Assembly: GCA_900095095.1 (NCBI GenBank)
Contig: FMBT01000295.1
Coordinates: 186,001-250,000 of the forward strand
Length of the DNA: 64,000 nt
Source: Fragilariopsis cylindrus CCMP1102
Taxonomy: Eukaryota > Bacillariophyta > Bacillariophyceae > Bacillariales > Bacillariaceae
Direction: 5' to 3'
Position numbers and translations under genes: made by a program. This document shows, in pieces, positions 19,297-30,153 of the stretch (position 1 is its first letter; the number at the start of each line of letters is the position of its first letter). The notes below the pieces were generated by a model. The model made no database searches and was not told where the DNA came from. It saw only the letters and a list, made by a program, of their open reading frames with translations.

Positions 19297-20748
19297 ATGA
19301 TTCGCCGCATTACGAAAATTTGCCGCGTCACTTTTTGTGTTTCTTTCATGTTCTTTATCGTACTAGTATCAATTCATATTCATTGCATTGCTTTGCATTT
19401 AATAGACAACGACAACGACTCTACACATACACTTCTTTCTGAAAAATCTAGGACAAACATGGGTACAAGCGAGCAAACTGTGGTACATCTAGCTACAAGA
19501 ATCTCAAAGGAGGTACTTGATCATCCAAGCACACCATCAAGTGAAGCGTGTCTGGATCTGCTTGGAGAATTGAAACAGGTGAAGATCACAATGATGTTAT
19601 TGGAAAAAACGAAGATTGGTAAAATGGTCACAAAATGTATTAAGGTGATCAAACGGCATAAGCGTACAGAAACAGGAATTGAGGAATTAAAAAAGTGGGA
19701 ACGTTCACTCGACTTGTCGACAGAATTACTGGAAAAATGGAAAAAAATTGCCAACGAAGAAGCCAAGTCGAAAATTACTACTGCTGCTGCTGCTGCTGCC
19801 AAGAAGAAGAAGGTTCCTCATGAAGAAGATAAGAAATTGTCTGGATTACCGAAGAATGTAACAGAATATCGAAATCGATTAATTACACAAAAAAAACAAA
19901 TGTACAAAGATCCTCCCGTGTGTCCCCCAGGTACTATAATCATTGAATCTGACAAATGTTCACTTCCAAAACGCAACAAAACCACCGGTGAACTATCATT
20001 TGTTGCTGGAGAAGATTCTAACATTCAAGCTTTATTAAAAGACTTCCATCCGAACCGTTCCCCTGAAGGTAAGATAAAATCAAAGAAACGATAGGAATAT
20101 GTTTATATAGTATATATATATATATATATATTTATATTCAGTGTCGTTGGTATTTTAGATGTTGCCTTTTTATTTTCTTCTTTCAAAACTAACGACGTAG
20201 GGTATTCAATATATATACATTTTCGGACGTTTTCCTTTATAGATGTTTTACGTGCAGGATCATTCGGAGGTACGTATTTCCGCCCGATCACGTCTGCTGT
20301 TACGAATGTTCATTATAACGCAAAAGAGGTATTAAAAGACAGTGTCGAAAAAGATTGGATTGATGGTATACCGATGAGTAACTTAACGTCAGCTACGTAT
20401 AGTAACCAGAGAAATAAATTTGGAGTGAAATGTGGTGGATGCTTGGGTATGTGGGAAAGTAGTGGTTGGATAGTTGATTGTGATCCATATGGGTGGTTCC
20501 AGTGGTACTGTCGATTCTATCAAGGTCGACGTTGTTCTGACGATGCACGACAAATTTCACGATGGTGTAAAAGTGCTGGTCCAAAAGGCCGGTTCCGTTC
20601 GCAACTGTGTAACAAAATCTTAGCAGCAAAGACATCATGCGGCAATACATCGATTAGTCCAGTAATTCGACAAACGTTACTACATTGGGGACTTGAAATC
20701 ACTGAAATTGTTTTGGAGAAGCATCGAAAGCGTGTTGGGGCGAAATAA
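19297..20748 (+). CDS. TFIIS N-domain protein with a GWFQWYCRFY-type domain
   Basis: Two exons, join(19297..20068, 20243..20748), give 425 aa. Residues ~85-150 match the TFIIS N-terminal (LW) bundle (LLGELKQVKITMMLLEKTKI, GKMVTKCIKV, SLDLSTELLEKWKKIANEE). It is followed by a Lys/Ala linker, then a Cys/Pro segment. The splice joins into DVLRAGSFGGTYFRPITSAV, then NKFGVKCGGCLGMWESSGWI, DPYGWFQWYCRFYQGRRCSD, DARQISRWCKSAGPKGRFR and ISPVIRQTLLHWGLEIT. I recall the second domain as a conserved but uncharacterised block in plants, fungi and algae. The first 40 residues are hydrophobic, so the ATG at 19459 (MGTSEQTVVH) may be the true start of a nuclear protein. The intron holds a TA repeat. Confidence 0.8.
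20107..20132. repeat. (TA)n microsatellite in an intron
   Basis: A near-perfect TA run inside the intron of the TFIIS-N gene, about 40 bp after the donor. Confidence 0.9.
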
Positions 20749-21089
20749 GAAATAAATAATTACCCATGGGAGCATTAATAACGCAAGCAGACACACATAA
20801 ATAAGATACAATAGGCATTCTCGAATTTATACTCAAACAAACATATTGATGAATACATAATGTCAGGAGTAATTATACGAGGGCACTACATAGTATTTTT
20901 ATTCTTCTTTCATTTGTTGTTCGTTCCCTGAAATCTGGTCAAAAAGGCATGTATTAATTTTATCTACAGTAGAAGAAAATTAAATAGTTGAGGATATAAT
21001 GTAATTTATAAATTTATTACTGGTAACGTTAGTACATTTCTTCCCCTTTGAAAAAAAGAAGAGTAACTTCTAGGCATTATATATATATA
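20749..21089. other. Convergent intergenic spacer
   Basis: AT-rich 3' flanks of the TFIIS-N gene (+) and the internal-repeat plastid protein (-). Nothing else seen. Confidence 0.5.
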
Positions 21090-21758
21090 TTAATTACCGA
21101 ACAACAAGGCTTTGAATGGCTCTGTGATTGCAATACCCGTTGAAGCTTCAATACCAGGAACAGAAAGTAATGCGAGGATACCAATTGGTCCAAAGATGCC
21201 GATTGGTCGAGTAAAGGCAATAATGTAGGAGAATACCATAGTTTGTTCGGTGGACTGTACCGCATCCTTCGGTTCGACGGCCAACAAACCTGGATTACGA
21301 GACACCATACCCATAGCTGCATCGGCACCATAAATTTCACTCCAGACGGCGAAGGTTTTAGAAAATTGTTTGGTATCAAAAGTTAAACAGATCGGGAATG
21401 TCTTTACCATACCGATGGATCGTTCTTCGCCGTACACAGAAGCGAGTGCAGAAAAGTTTTTAACCACATCCGATTCACTTAAATCAGTAATACGTCTACT
21501 TGCTGTATTTTTAGCTGATTTTGAGATGACAACTGTTCCATCAATGTCCGTATTTGGGACACCAAATTTTGCAATATCATTGAATATATTACTTTTCAGA
21601 GGTCCTCGGTCATATGGATACTTAGCACCGAATATTTCTACTGCTTCCTTGGCGAGAGGTGAAGATTTAGCATTTGTTTTCTTTGCAGCATTTTGAAAAA
21701 AACCATTGGTGCCAGCAATGAGACAAGAAAGAAGGAGGGTTATCGAAAACGTATTCAT
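21090..21758 (-). CDS. Plastid-targeted protein with tandem ~33-aa repeats
   Basis: 222 aa, no introns. A signal peptide (SITLLLSCLIAGTNG) is followed by Phe-Phe, matching plastid preprotein rules. Two tandem units can be read: FSALASVYGEERSIGMVKTF then PICL, and FAVWSEIYGADAAMGMVSRN then PGLL. The shared pattern is F.....(V/I)YG.(E/D).(S/A).GMV...P..L. It recalls mTERF-like helical repeats but is too short to assign. The C-terminus has two hydrophobic stretches rich in Gly/Ile/Pro (YIIAFTRPIGIFGPIGILAL), suggesting membrane attachment. Function unknown. It is divergent to Ku70, whose ATG is 471 bp away. Confidence 0.78.
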   Translation of the reverse strand: MNTFSITLLLSCLIAGTNGFFQNAAKKTNAKSSPLAKEAVEIFGAKYPYDRGPLKSNIFNDIAKFGVPNTDIDGTVVISKSAKNTASRRITDLSESDVVKNFSALASVYGEERSIGMVKTFPICLTFDTKQFSKTFAVWSEIYGADAAMGMVSRNPGLLAVEPKDAVQSTEQTMVFSYIIAFTRPIGIFGPIGILALLSVPGIEASTGIAITEPFKALLFGN

Positions 21759-22229
21759 TGTAATGTCTGGGGTGTGTGGTGCTCAAATAATAGAATAGAA
21801 CTGAATAAAATAAAATAACTATGTCCGTCGTCAAATACTAGCAATCCATGAATGTTGAACAAGACAGAGATAACAAAAAGGATTCCGAAATAGAAGATCT
21901 TTTGACAAAAAAAAAGCGAAAAATATCGATGGGCAGGCAACTCATTATTCGAATTATTGGCTGCTGGGTGAAGAACAAAATCGAAATCTGCCGATAGACC
22001 ACACATTGAACACGCGTTTTTGTTGGCTTTCGATGGCTCAAGGAGCAAACGAGTCAGAAGAAAAGAAGCTAAGGTAGTACTTTTAGAAAAAATCAATCTG
22101 AAAATAATCTGAAGAAGAATTCGATCGACCATCGTTATTCAATATTCAATATTGTTCAATATTGAATATTGTTTCAAGAAAGCAATGTAATCATAAAATC
22201 GTAGCAGACTTATATGTTATGATAAAATC
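21759..22229. other. Divergent promoter region (plastid protein / Ku70)
   Basis: Contains a perfect inverted repeat at 22140-22171 (listed separately). A 125-codon minus-strand frame at 21755-22132 fills most of the space, but I read it as chance because it overlaps the neighbour's start codon. Confidence 0.4.
22140..22171. repeat. Perfect 15-bp palindrome with a 2-bp loop
   Basis: CAATATTCAATATTG, TT, CAATATTGAATATTG: both arms match in inverse without mismatch. It lies 58 bp upstream of the Ku70 ATG. Could be a cruciform, a dimeric protein site or a chance product of AT-rich sequence. Confidence 0.85.
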
Positions 22230-25040
22230 ATGGGAGACTTTTTTACAAAGAATCTATGGGAAGAAGAGGTGAGTAGTGGATACGTACAGTATATTTCTAA
22301 TCGTTTCCTGTTAACTGAGTCGAGTCGAGTCAAGTCGACTCGGTGGTATTTTTGATGATAATAAAGCAAATCAGCATTTGGTAATAATACATTAATGAGA
22401 ATCTTCTAATATTCAATATGCCAATTTAATCTCTAATACTAACATTGTTTACTTACACTCCATATGTTCAATATCTATTGTAATATCAGCCCGATTTCGC
22501 CCAAGATAATTATGACGACAACGGAGACGATGAAGATGATTATGAAAACTATTTAGGAGCACAATATGTTATAGCTCTTATTGATTGTCATCCAGATATG
22601 TTTAAAAGTCCAAATCCGTTCGATTGGTCACTCAAGATCGTTCTGGAGTTGCTCCAACAAACGATAGAACAGACCGTTGTGAGGAAGACCGGAAAGAGAA
22701 ATAGGGTTGGGTTACTGTTATATAATACAAAATCGGGACGTGATGATGATAATGATGATGATCAAAAGGGAAATAATGAAACAGGGAATAATAATAACGG
22801 GGAAGATGAAGAAGACGATGACGATGACGACAAAATGGATGACGAAGAAGAGGACGAGATCGATGATCACACAGCTCAAGAACAATCGCCAGTATCTGAA
22901 AAGACTGTCCATAGACTATTAGATCTAGAGTTACCGGGAATCAAACAAGTTCTTAATCTTCGTAAGATGTTAGACAAGAAAAATCGTGACCTACAGAAGG
23001 AATTTTGTCCCACAGTAAAAGAAGAAGAAGAAGAAGAAGAAGAAAAAGATCATGTAGATCTTGATTGTACTGCTCCCTTACAAGCGGCACTGGAAGAAGC
23101 CACGAAAATGTTTAACGATATTAAACCAAAGTCTACATCTAAAAAGAATGAAGCAGATAACAGAACTATTTGGATATTCACCAATCAAGAAGATCCCTAT
23201 TCAGAAGAAAAAGCAAGAGCTGTTGAAAATATTGCCGTCGACGCCAAAGAAGAAAGAATTTCTATCGTTGTTTGGCCTCTTGTGTGTACTACTAAAAGTA
23301 CAGCTAGAAAGAACCAACCTTCTGGTAACGACGAAAAATTTCTTTCGCCGTTCTTTGAATCGATCCGTTCAAAACCAAAGCCTAACGATTTCAAACCTAA
23401 CTTCGATCGACGTTTACAAAACTACAGAGAAATGGACGACGTACGTGATGATATGACAAATGAAATGATGAAGAATCGTCGATCGAAGTACGGTCCTTTG
23501 CATATCTTACGTCCAGGTATTGTCCGTTCGGAGGAAGAGCCAGCTATAATGATCGATTGGTACTCAGTAGTTCAGCTGTCAAAGAGACCTGGAAAGGTGC
23601 AGATTGATAGTCAAACAAACATGTAAGAAATAATGGTATCGGATAGTGGTGCTCCTATTTTATTTTGTAGAAATAAGATCAAACACTATTCGGTCTATAA
23701 ATTTTTCAATAACAATACAATTTCTCATATTTTTCACTAATTTTTCATTTTTAAAAAAACCCCAGGGAAACAGCGAAATGTCGAATAACTATGGAGAAGG
23801 ATTCAGGTAACGAGGTAGCGAGATTTTGGACCAAACCTGATGCTGAACAACGTGAAATTCAAAATAACCAACCGGCGCTGAAACGATTTCGTCAATTTTT
23901 CGACTTTGCTGGCGAACTTGTACCGATATCAAAGGACGATACGCAGACAATGTTAAAGAACTCAAACGGTGGTTTCGACCCTGGCTTAACGATACTGGGA
24001 TTCAAACCTCGGGATGCTATTCCTTCCTATCATTGTGTTTCAACAACCTACCTAATATTCCCCAACGACAGCGAGATAAAAGGGAGCCGTAAAGGGTTTC
24101 TCTCTTTGTATCGCGCGATGGTTCGCAAAAATGTATTGGCTGTTGGTGAAGTTTTACATCGGGAAACCTTACAATCAAGACTCGTTGCCATTTATCCACT
24201 CGACGAGGATGACGATAATTCACCGGGTATGTACGTAATGCAACTCCCATTTGAGGATGACATACGGGCTGTTGCCCCTGATGAAGCTTCGATGGAGTTT
24301 GATCGTCTCGCGGAGAAGAGTGGGGTCAAAAATGAAGATGAACCTGAAGTAGCTACTAGTAGTACCGAAGTTAAAATTTTAGATCCTGATAACAAGGATG
24401 AAAATTCGACAGGTAATATTGCATCTGAAGAGCTCGTAGATGCTGCTATAAAGTTGATGCGTAAACAGAATCTTGAACAGGAATTAGGAGTAGACTACGA
24501 AAATGCAGCCCTAAGCGAATTTTACTCCTACCTAAAAAGCGTGGCATTCGATGCACCTAAAGAAACAAATGATTATGATACAATAGTTTCCGCAGAAACT
24601 ATCTTGAAAATTGCGAAGGCAGAAATTGATGCTTTCAATGCATCCTTACCTGTTGATATTGAAAAACCAAAAGCAGAAACAAAGAAGCGGGTTAGAAAGC
24701 TTGTATCAGATAATTCAGGCATAGATTGGAAAGAATTGTACAATAGGGATGAAATGGAGACGTGCAAGATTGACCAGTTGAAAAAATATCTTAGATCTGT
24801 GGGTGAGTTTTCCAAAGCTTTCGTGTGACGTGCGTATGCGTCTGCATATTCAAATTTTGATTCTATAATGTATCTCACGATATTTCAAAACCATTTAACT
24901 GCTACTTTTTCACATCTATCTTAGGGCTACCTTTGTTGGGGAGAAAATGTGATCTGATTGAACGTGTCAACGATAGTTTAAAACAGATATGCGCTAAAGA
25001 TAGCATAAAGAAAGAACAGCACTCAGTCATGGACGTTTAG
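22230..25040 (+). CDS. KU70: Ku70, DNA end-binding subunit of NHEJ
   Basis: Four exons, join(22230..22268, 22490..23622, 23766..24802, 24925..25040), give 774 aa with consistent phases. Ku70/Ku80 rings load on double-strand ends and recruit the NHEJ machinery. Seen: a vWA-like start (ENYLGAQYVIALIDCHPDMF, ~35), an acidic disordered insertion (~75-105) and a poly-Glu run (~195), the vWA end (NRTIWIFTNQEDPY, ISIVVWPL), the Ku core (IMIDWYSVVQLSKRP, ELVPISKDDTQTML, GLTILGFKPRDAIPSYH, RKNVLAVGEVLHRETLQSRL), a C-terminal helical arm, and a terminal SAP domain completed by splicing (DQLKKYLRSVG then LPLLGRKCDLIERV). The short first exon encodes MGDFFTKNLWEEE. It is longer than human Ku70 (609 aa), through low-complexity insertions. 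Convergent with the PQQ-propeller gene. Confidence 0.95.
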
Positions 25041-25229
25041 GGACTATCTGTTCTTGTTAGGTTATACAGCCGTTACTCCTTGTCTATCAAAAATATAGAA
25101 CGAAAACGGGAAAAAAACACGATTGATAGCAACACACGCAAAATTATACACGCAAAATTATCTAATCATTAATATTATGTCTAATAATACATTATTCAAT
25201 ACTTTTATGTTCACTAATATTGTTTATTT

Positions 25230-28127
25230 TTAAGAAAAATTGCTGATTCTTGCAATCTCTGCGTCGTCATCTTCTTCTGAGTCGCTATTAGAATTCAAGA
25301 GTGATTGATTCTTTTTATCGGGGGAGGGAACATAAAAGTGCTTCTCGGCCTCAGCGAGTTCATTAAGAAAACTACCCCAAGTATCGCCTCCTCCTTCGCC
25401 ACCTTCCTGGTCTTGTTGTTCAGAGGAATCTTCTTTTCCTGCTCTTTTGCTTCTTCGTTTAAACGAATGTTTCTTTTCTTCTTTCTTCTGCTGGCCCATG
25501 GATGCGAGTTGTGCGTACATTTGAGCCAATGGCGCGACACCGGATTCGTTTCTGGAGGCGGAGGGGCTAGATCTAAATCCGATATTTGGAGCCCGTTTTG
25601 ATCTTACACTCTTTCCGTACTTCTGAGCCTTTTCTTCCTCTGTAAGTTTAGACAAGTACTGAATTCCTGGAGCGACAGTCTTCTCGTCATCTGGAACATC
25701 CTCTTCGTCAGGATATTGGAACGTGTTGGTGCTACCAGCATTTGATTTCGATAAATCAGGTTGGGTAAGAATTCCTTTTATTTTGTCATCGTTGTCGCTA
25801 GCAATCTTGGAACGATCACGTCGATTAATATCACTGTCAAAAGTATAGGTTGAAAAGGGAGACAAATCTTTAGGATCTTCTTTCTTTCTTGACTTTCCTG
25901 ACATACCCGTCATAGACGTGTATAACGAATCATCGTTAGATGAGTTAGATGAATTGGATGGTGTTGGCGAATGGTGTGGTGAACCGAAAAAGGTTGACTG
26001 GACTGCATCAGCTGCATCAGACATCATTGTGAACGGCGAAACTGGAGCTTCCGGTGTTTGAATGGGAGTTTGAGGTCTGCTGTAACACTCTTCGCCGCCT
26101 TCTTTCTTCTCTTCATCGGCATATTTCTTCGTGGACGCCGGACTTATTTTCTTTTCTTCTAAGGTAGGATCTGATGGCCGTATGCTATCTCGTGTCTCTT
26201 TTTCTGGGATCTCTTTCGACGTTTTACTAGGAACCTCCTGATCTGTACCACCTACCATTCCATGTTCAGGAGAGGTCTGCCCAATTAATCCGTCCTCGGT
26301 TAGGGCATCGGAATCTATCTTCTGATTCGTAATAGGAGGGGTTTCAGCCCGATGAATCGAACTGGTATGGTTTTGAGATAAGTCTTGTGGTAGCTCGTGG
26401 ATTTCACTCTCGACGGAACGTGGATTAGATTTCATTTCCGTCTTTTTCGTTGTTACTCGGGCGGTATCACGGGGAGGTGGCGGTACAACGGGTACAACCG
26501 ATGAAGCATCGTCCTCGGTCCGATTTTTAGTCGAAGATGAAGATGTCACCTTTTTCTCGACTGTGGTAGAAATAGGTTTCTCTTCTTGAGTCGAAGAGAC
26601 AGGATGATCAATGGTTCGGGGAGATTCTTTTAACTGAAGTTTTTCTGGTATCGTTTTCACTGGCGTTGATAGGTTATTATTCATCTTCTTACTCGATTGA
26701 GATTTACTGATCTTCAGTAGGGAATTCCAAGTCCATTGAGTAGATGAACTGGACACAGTATGTGCAGATGAAGGAGGTGGTGGCGGAGGTGGAAATTCGT
26801 CGTCATCACTTGGATATCCATTATCGTCATCCAAATCTCTTTCTCCTGAATATAGAGGAGATAAACTGTTTTTCTTTCCAATTGCAAGCTCTAGATGATT
26901 GGAACCAGTAACCATACCAGCTTCTCCACGAGCAACTGATCCGTTTTCTTTCTTCCTTTCCTGATTATGAGCGATATTATCAAATCTTTCTCTCAGATTA
27001 ACCGCTTCAATGTCATCGTCTCCCACCACGACCGTAGCAGAGTTTCCACTAGTAGCTAACAACTCCTCTGGAAGCTCCTCAATTGATTCTAAAGTCTGGA
27101 CTGTATTGGGAGTGTCTGGAAGGCTCCTCCTCTTTTTTCTCTTTTTCTTCTTCTTCTTTGTTGGAGTTACTAGTACAGGTGTTAAACTTTCGGGGTGTCT
27201 AAATTCTACCTCAATACCACCCCCACTTGAACCAGAATCATCTGATCTAATAGGATCAAAGTTTTGGGATTCTAGATCATCCGAATCGCATTCATCAATG
27301 ATCTCAACAACCATCTCGTTGATCATTTTATTTCTAGGCTTTCTTCTTCTCTTCCTTCCTCGTAAGAGTGAAAAGATAACGATTGGAATCATTAGTGCAC
27401 ACAACCCAGCGATAGCTGCCCCAATATATATGCCAACATTAGAAGCCTCGTCTTTTTGATTTGCTGCTGCAGCCTGCTCATCGATGATGGCAGAAACTCC
27501 ATCATTATTGCTTGTGTTATCTTCCCATTGATTAGCTTCTACCTCGTCTAGCCCTTCATTGGGTTTTACAGTAGCAGAAATAGGGCTTGAAGTTGCAGTT
27601 ATAGTTTGTGGTACTTCTACCGTTACAGACATTGTTGTGGGACTTAAAGTAGTGGATGATCCGGATGGGACTGATGTAAGTGTCGGATTTGACGTGGGGG
27701 TTGCGCTAGGTATCGAAGATGGAGCACCTGTCGGCATTTCGGTTGCAAATTTTGCAACTTCTAACGAGTTAATTCTTCCGTAAATATCACCATAATAGAT
27801 TGTATTGCCACTTGGTGTAATAGCAAATTCTGCCTCAACCGCATCCTGGCACAATTTGTCACTGATATCAGCACAACTGTAGTCCCAATTTCGCTCCCCG
27901 CTATATAAGTCATACTGACGAATCCGCCCATTTAAGCTTAAGATGGCATATACGACAGGTTTACGGGGATCACCGTCCCAAATGCGTGGTCGAGCCATGA
28001 TTTGGCTACCTTCCTCATCCCTCCAAAGTTCTCTTCCATTATCGCTTTGAAAACAGTAAAAGCTGTCCACACCCGAAATAAGCAAATAATCACCATATGA
28101 ATCAATGATAGGTTCATTCCACAAGGC

Positions 28128-28184
<57 letters not shown>

Positions 28185-29540
28185 TTAGTGTTTAGATATC
28201 CATATGGTTTTGGATCAGATTTGTTTGAAATAAGTGCGTTAGATTTTGATGAGAACATGATGCTGGACCATCATTGAAATATATATGACAGCATAGGGAA
28301 AAAGCGAAGAAACGAACAGATGAAGGGAATCATCGAAGAACTTACGTTGAGATGTATTCAGTGGACTGGGTGAAACTTCATTTTGCCAACGCGGGTCAAT
28401 CTCATCTTCCCGTCCAGAAAGTATTACAGACAAATCACTTTTACGATCACCCGTAAATCCAGCAAGAGTTCCTCCCGCAGATCCAAGAAAGATAGAATTT
28501 CCATATACCAAAGGTGGTGCAATTGCACTGTTGGAATAGGAACTGATTTTTTGAAGCTGATACCCAGACGTTGGTGATGATGATTCATCGCCAGTGGTAC
28601 TCAAAAGTAGCATATATAGACCACCCTGATTTACTGAAAAGCCTTCGTCCCAAGATTCTGCTACAATAACAATATCATCGGCAAACTCATCCTCATCATA
28701 CGACCAATACGGACGCTGTTGTAGAGCTGGAGGACCAAATGGACCATTAACACTACCCGGTTGTGCTGCGGTAGGACTGACCGTAGCAACGATGTTGCCA
28801 GTTCCATTGATCGGGTCTATCCTAATAATAGATAGGTAACCAATCCCATCGTTACTATTATGAGAAATGAAAATTCCTGTTTTTCCTACAACAGGATTTC
28901 CTTCAATTTTCCCGTCCACCTGAACACTCCATTTGAGGGTACCATCCATATTAACAGCAATAACACGACTACTAACGATATTATCCGCAGCGTTAAATCC
29001 AATACTATCAGAAGATATTGTGGAATCACAAACCACGTATATGATATAATCTTCTTTCACAACTCCAGGACCGAATAACGTAATATTCCTTTGAACAGCA
29101 GGAGCAATGTTGGTTGCTGCTTCTTCTGCGTCTGCAGCTGCGACAACTGTCACGAAGTGTAAATCTTGAATATCCTTGTCAACAACTGTTGCTCCACTAC
29201 GACATTCAGTATATCGATCCTGAATTTCATCAGGTACAAAAACGGCAAGTGTATTCACTTCTTGATTCGTTGTTTGAATAATATGTAAACTCCCATCGTT
29301 AGCTGTCACGAAAATTTTCGTCCCGTCCTTATATGCTACTATAGCGTTCCCCTTCCGTAATCCTCGTGATAATCCTCCTCGACCGGAACCTTCTAATTGT
29401 ACAGACCATTTAAGTGACGGGTTTTCCAAATATTCAGCATGACAAACCAACGACGGTGCTAATAATAAAAATAATATTGATGCCGACGAAAAGAGTAGCA
29501 ATAGTGATGTCACACTCGGAAGCATTATGGACAACGCCAT
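25230..29540 (-). CDS. Type I membrane protein: PQQ-like propeller ectodomain and long tail
   Basis: Two exons, complement(join(25230..28126, 28346..29540)), give 1363 aa. Seen: a signal peptide (residues ~8-35); repeats of PQQ-like beta-propeller blades (SLKWSVQLEGSGRGGLSRGL, GTKIFVTANDGSLHIIQTT, GTLKWSVQVDGKIEGNPVVG, PLWNEPIIDSYGDYLLISG, DSFYCFQSDNGRELWRDEEG, NGRIRQYDLYSGERNWDY); a Pro/Ser/Thr-rich stalk of PSSxPS type common in diatom surface proteins; one TM helix (GIYIGAAIAGLCALMIPIVI, ~630); a basic stop-transfer RGRKRRRKPR; and a ~700-aa disordered, Ser/Pro/Glu-rich cytoplasmic tail with poly-Pro. No enzymatic domain is visible in the tail. A receptor or cell-surface scaffold role is inference. 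Confidence 0.8.
28128..28185. repeat. (TA)n(TG)n(TA)n compound microsatellite in an intron
   Basis: A compound dinucleotide tract begins at the acceptor AG of the PQQ-propeller gene's intron and extends into the intron. It leaves no normal polypyrimidine tract on the minus strand. Confidence 0.9.
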
Positions 29541-30153
29541 TTTTTAATTCTTCGTTCTTGATTAGAAAACGTTGAATGAAAAAAGGAATTATTAGCTTCA
29601 AATGCGATATTTGGTTGTGTAGTAGAGAGGGGTTGCAGTAGGTTTGAATATAATGAACAAGGTTTGTCGTTTCCCGCTAGTTTCGTCTTCCTCGGGATTT
29701 GCTTGGGCTTACTGTGTGTGAAACGTAAGAAGGTCTTTCGTGATTATAATGCTGCATTTATTGTTCTCGTTTGAAATAATCGATGTATATTAGAGTCTGT
29801 ATGGAACCAATTTTTGTCGGTTCCATCTCACACATGGAAGATCCGGCGCGCCATCACACGACTTCCTCGCCGAAGACGAAATATTTAGTCACGAGTAATT
29901 GTATCACGAATCAAAGTTCACGTAACTCACCGATTGAGACAACTACTTAGTAGTAGTACCAGGTAAGGATATGGCCTAGATAATATTTTTTTTTAAATTT
30001 TGTTTTCATTATTTAAATTTTTAGCAACGTGCGTCATCATCGCTGTGAACTACCGTACTGTCAATCATCATTGCTTGCAATTAGTTTAAGTAATACTATC
30101 AGTGTATCTCTACTGCAATCACACCAGACCTGCTGTCATAGTCAATATCAAAC
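29541..30153. other. Divergent promoter region
   Basis: Between the PQQ-propeller gene (-) and the plastid multi-pass protein (+). It contains an isolated GC-rich CCGGCGCGCC near 29844. No other feature recognised. Confidence 0.4.

Noticed and set aside
21755-22132. 125-codon minus-strand frame upstream of the plastid repeat protein
   Set aside because: It overlaps the neighbour's start codon and shows no family features; its hydrophobic Phe/Leu content follows from AT-rich DNA.
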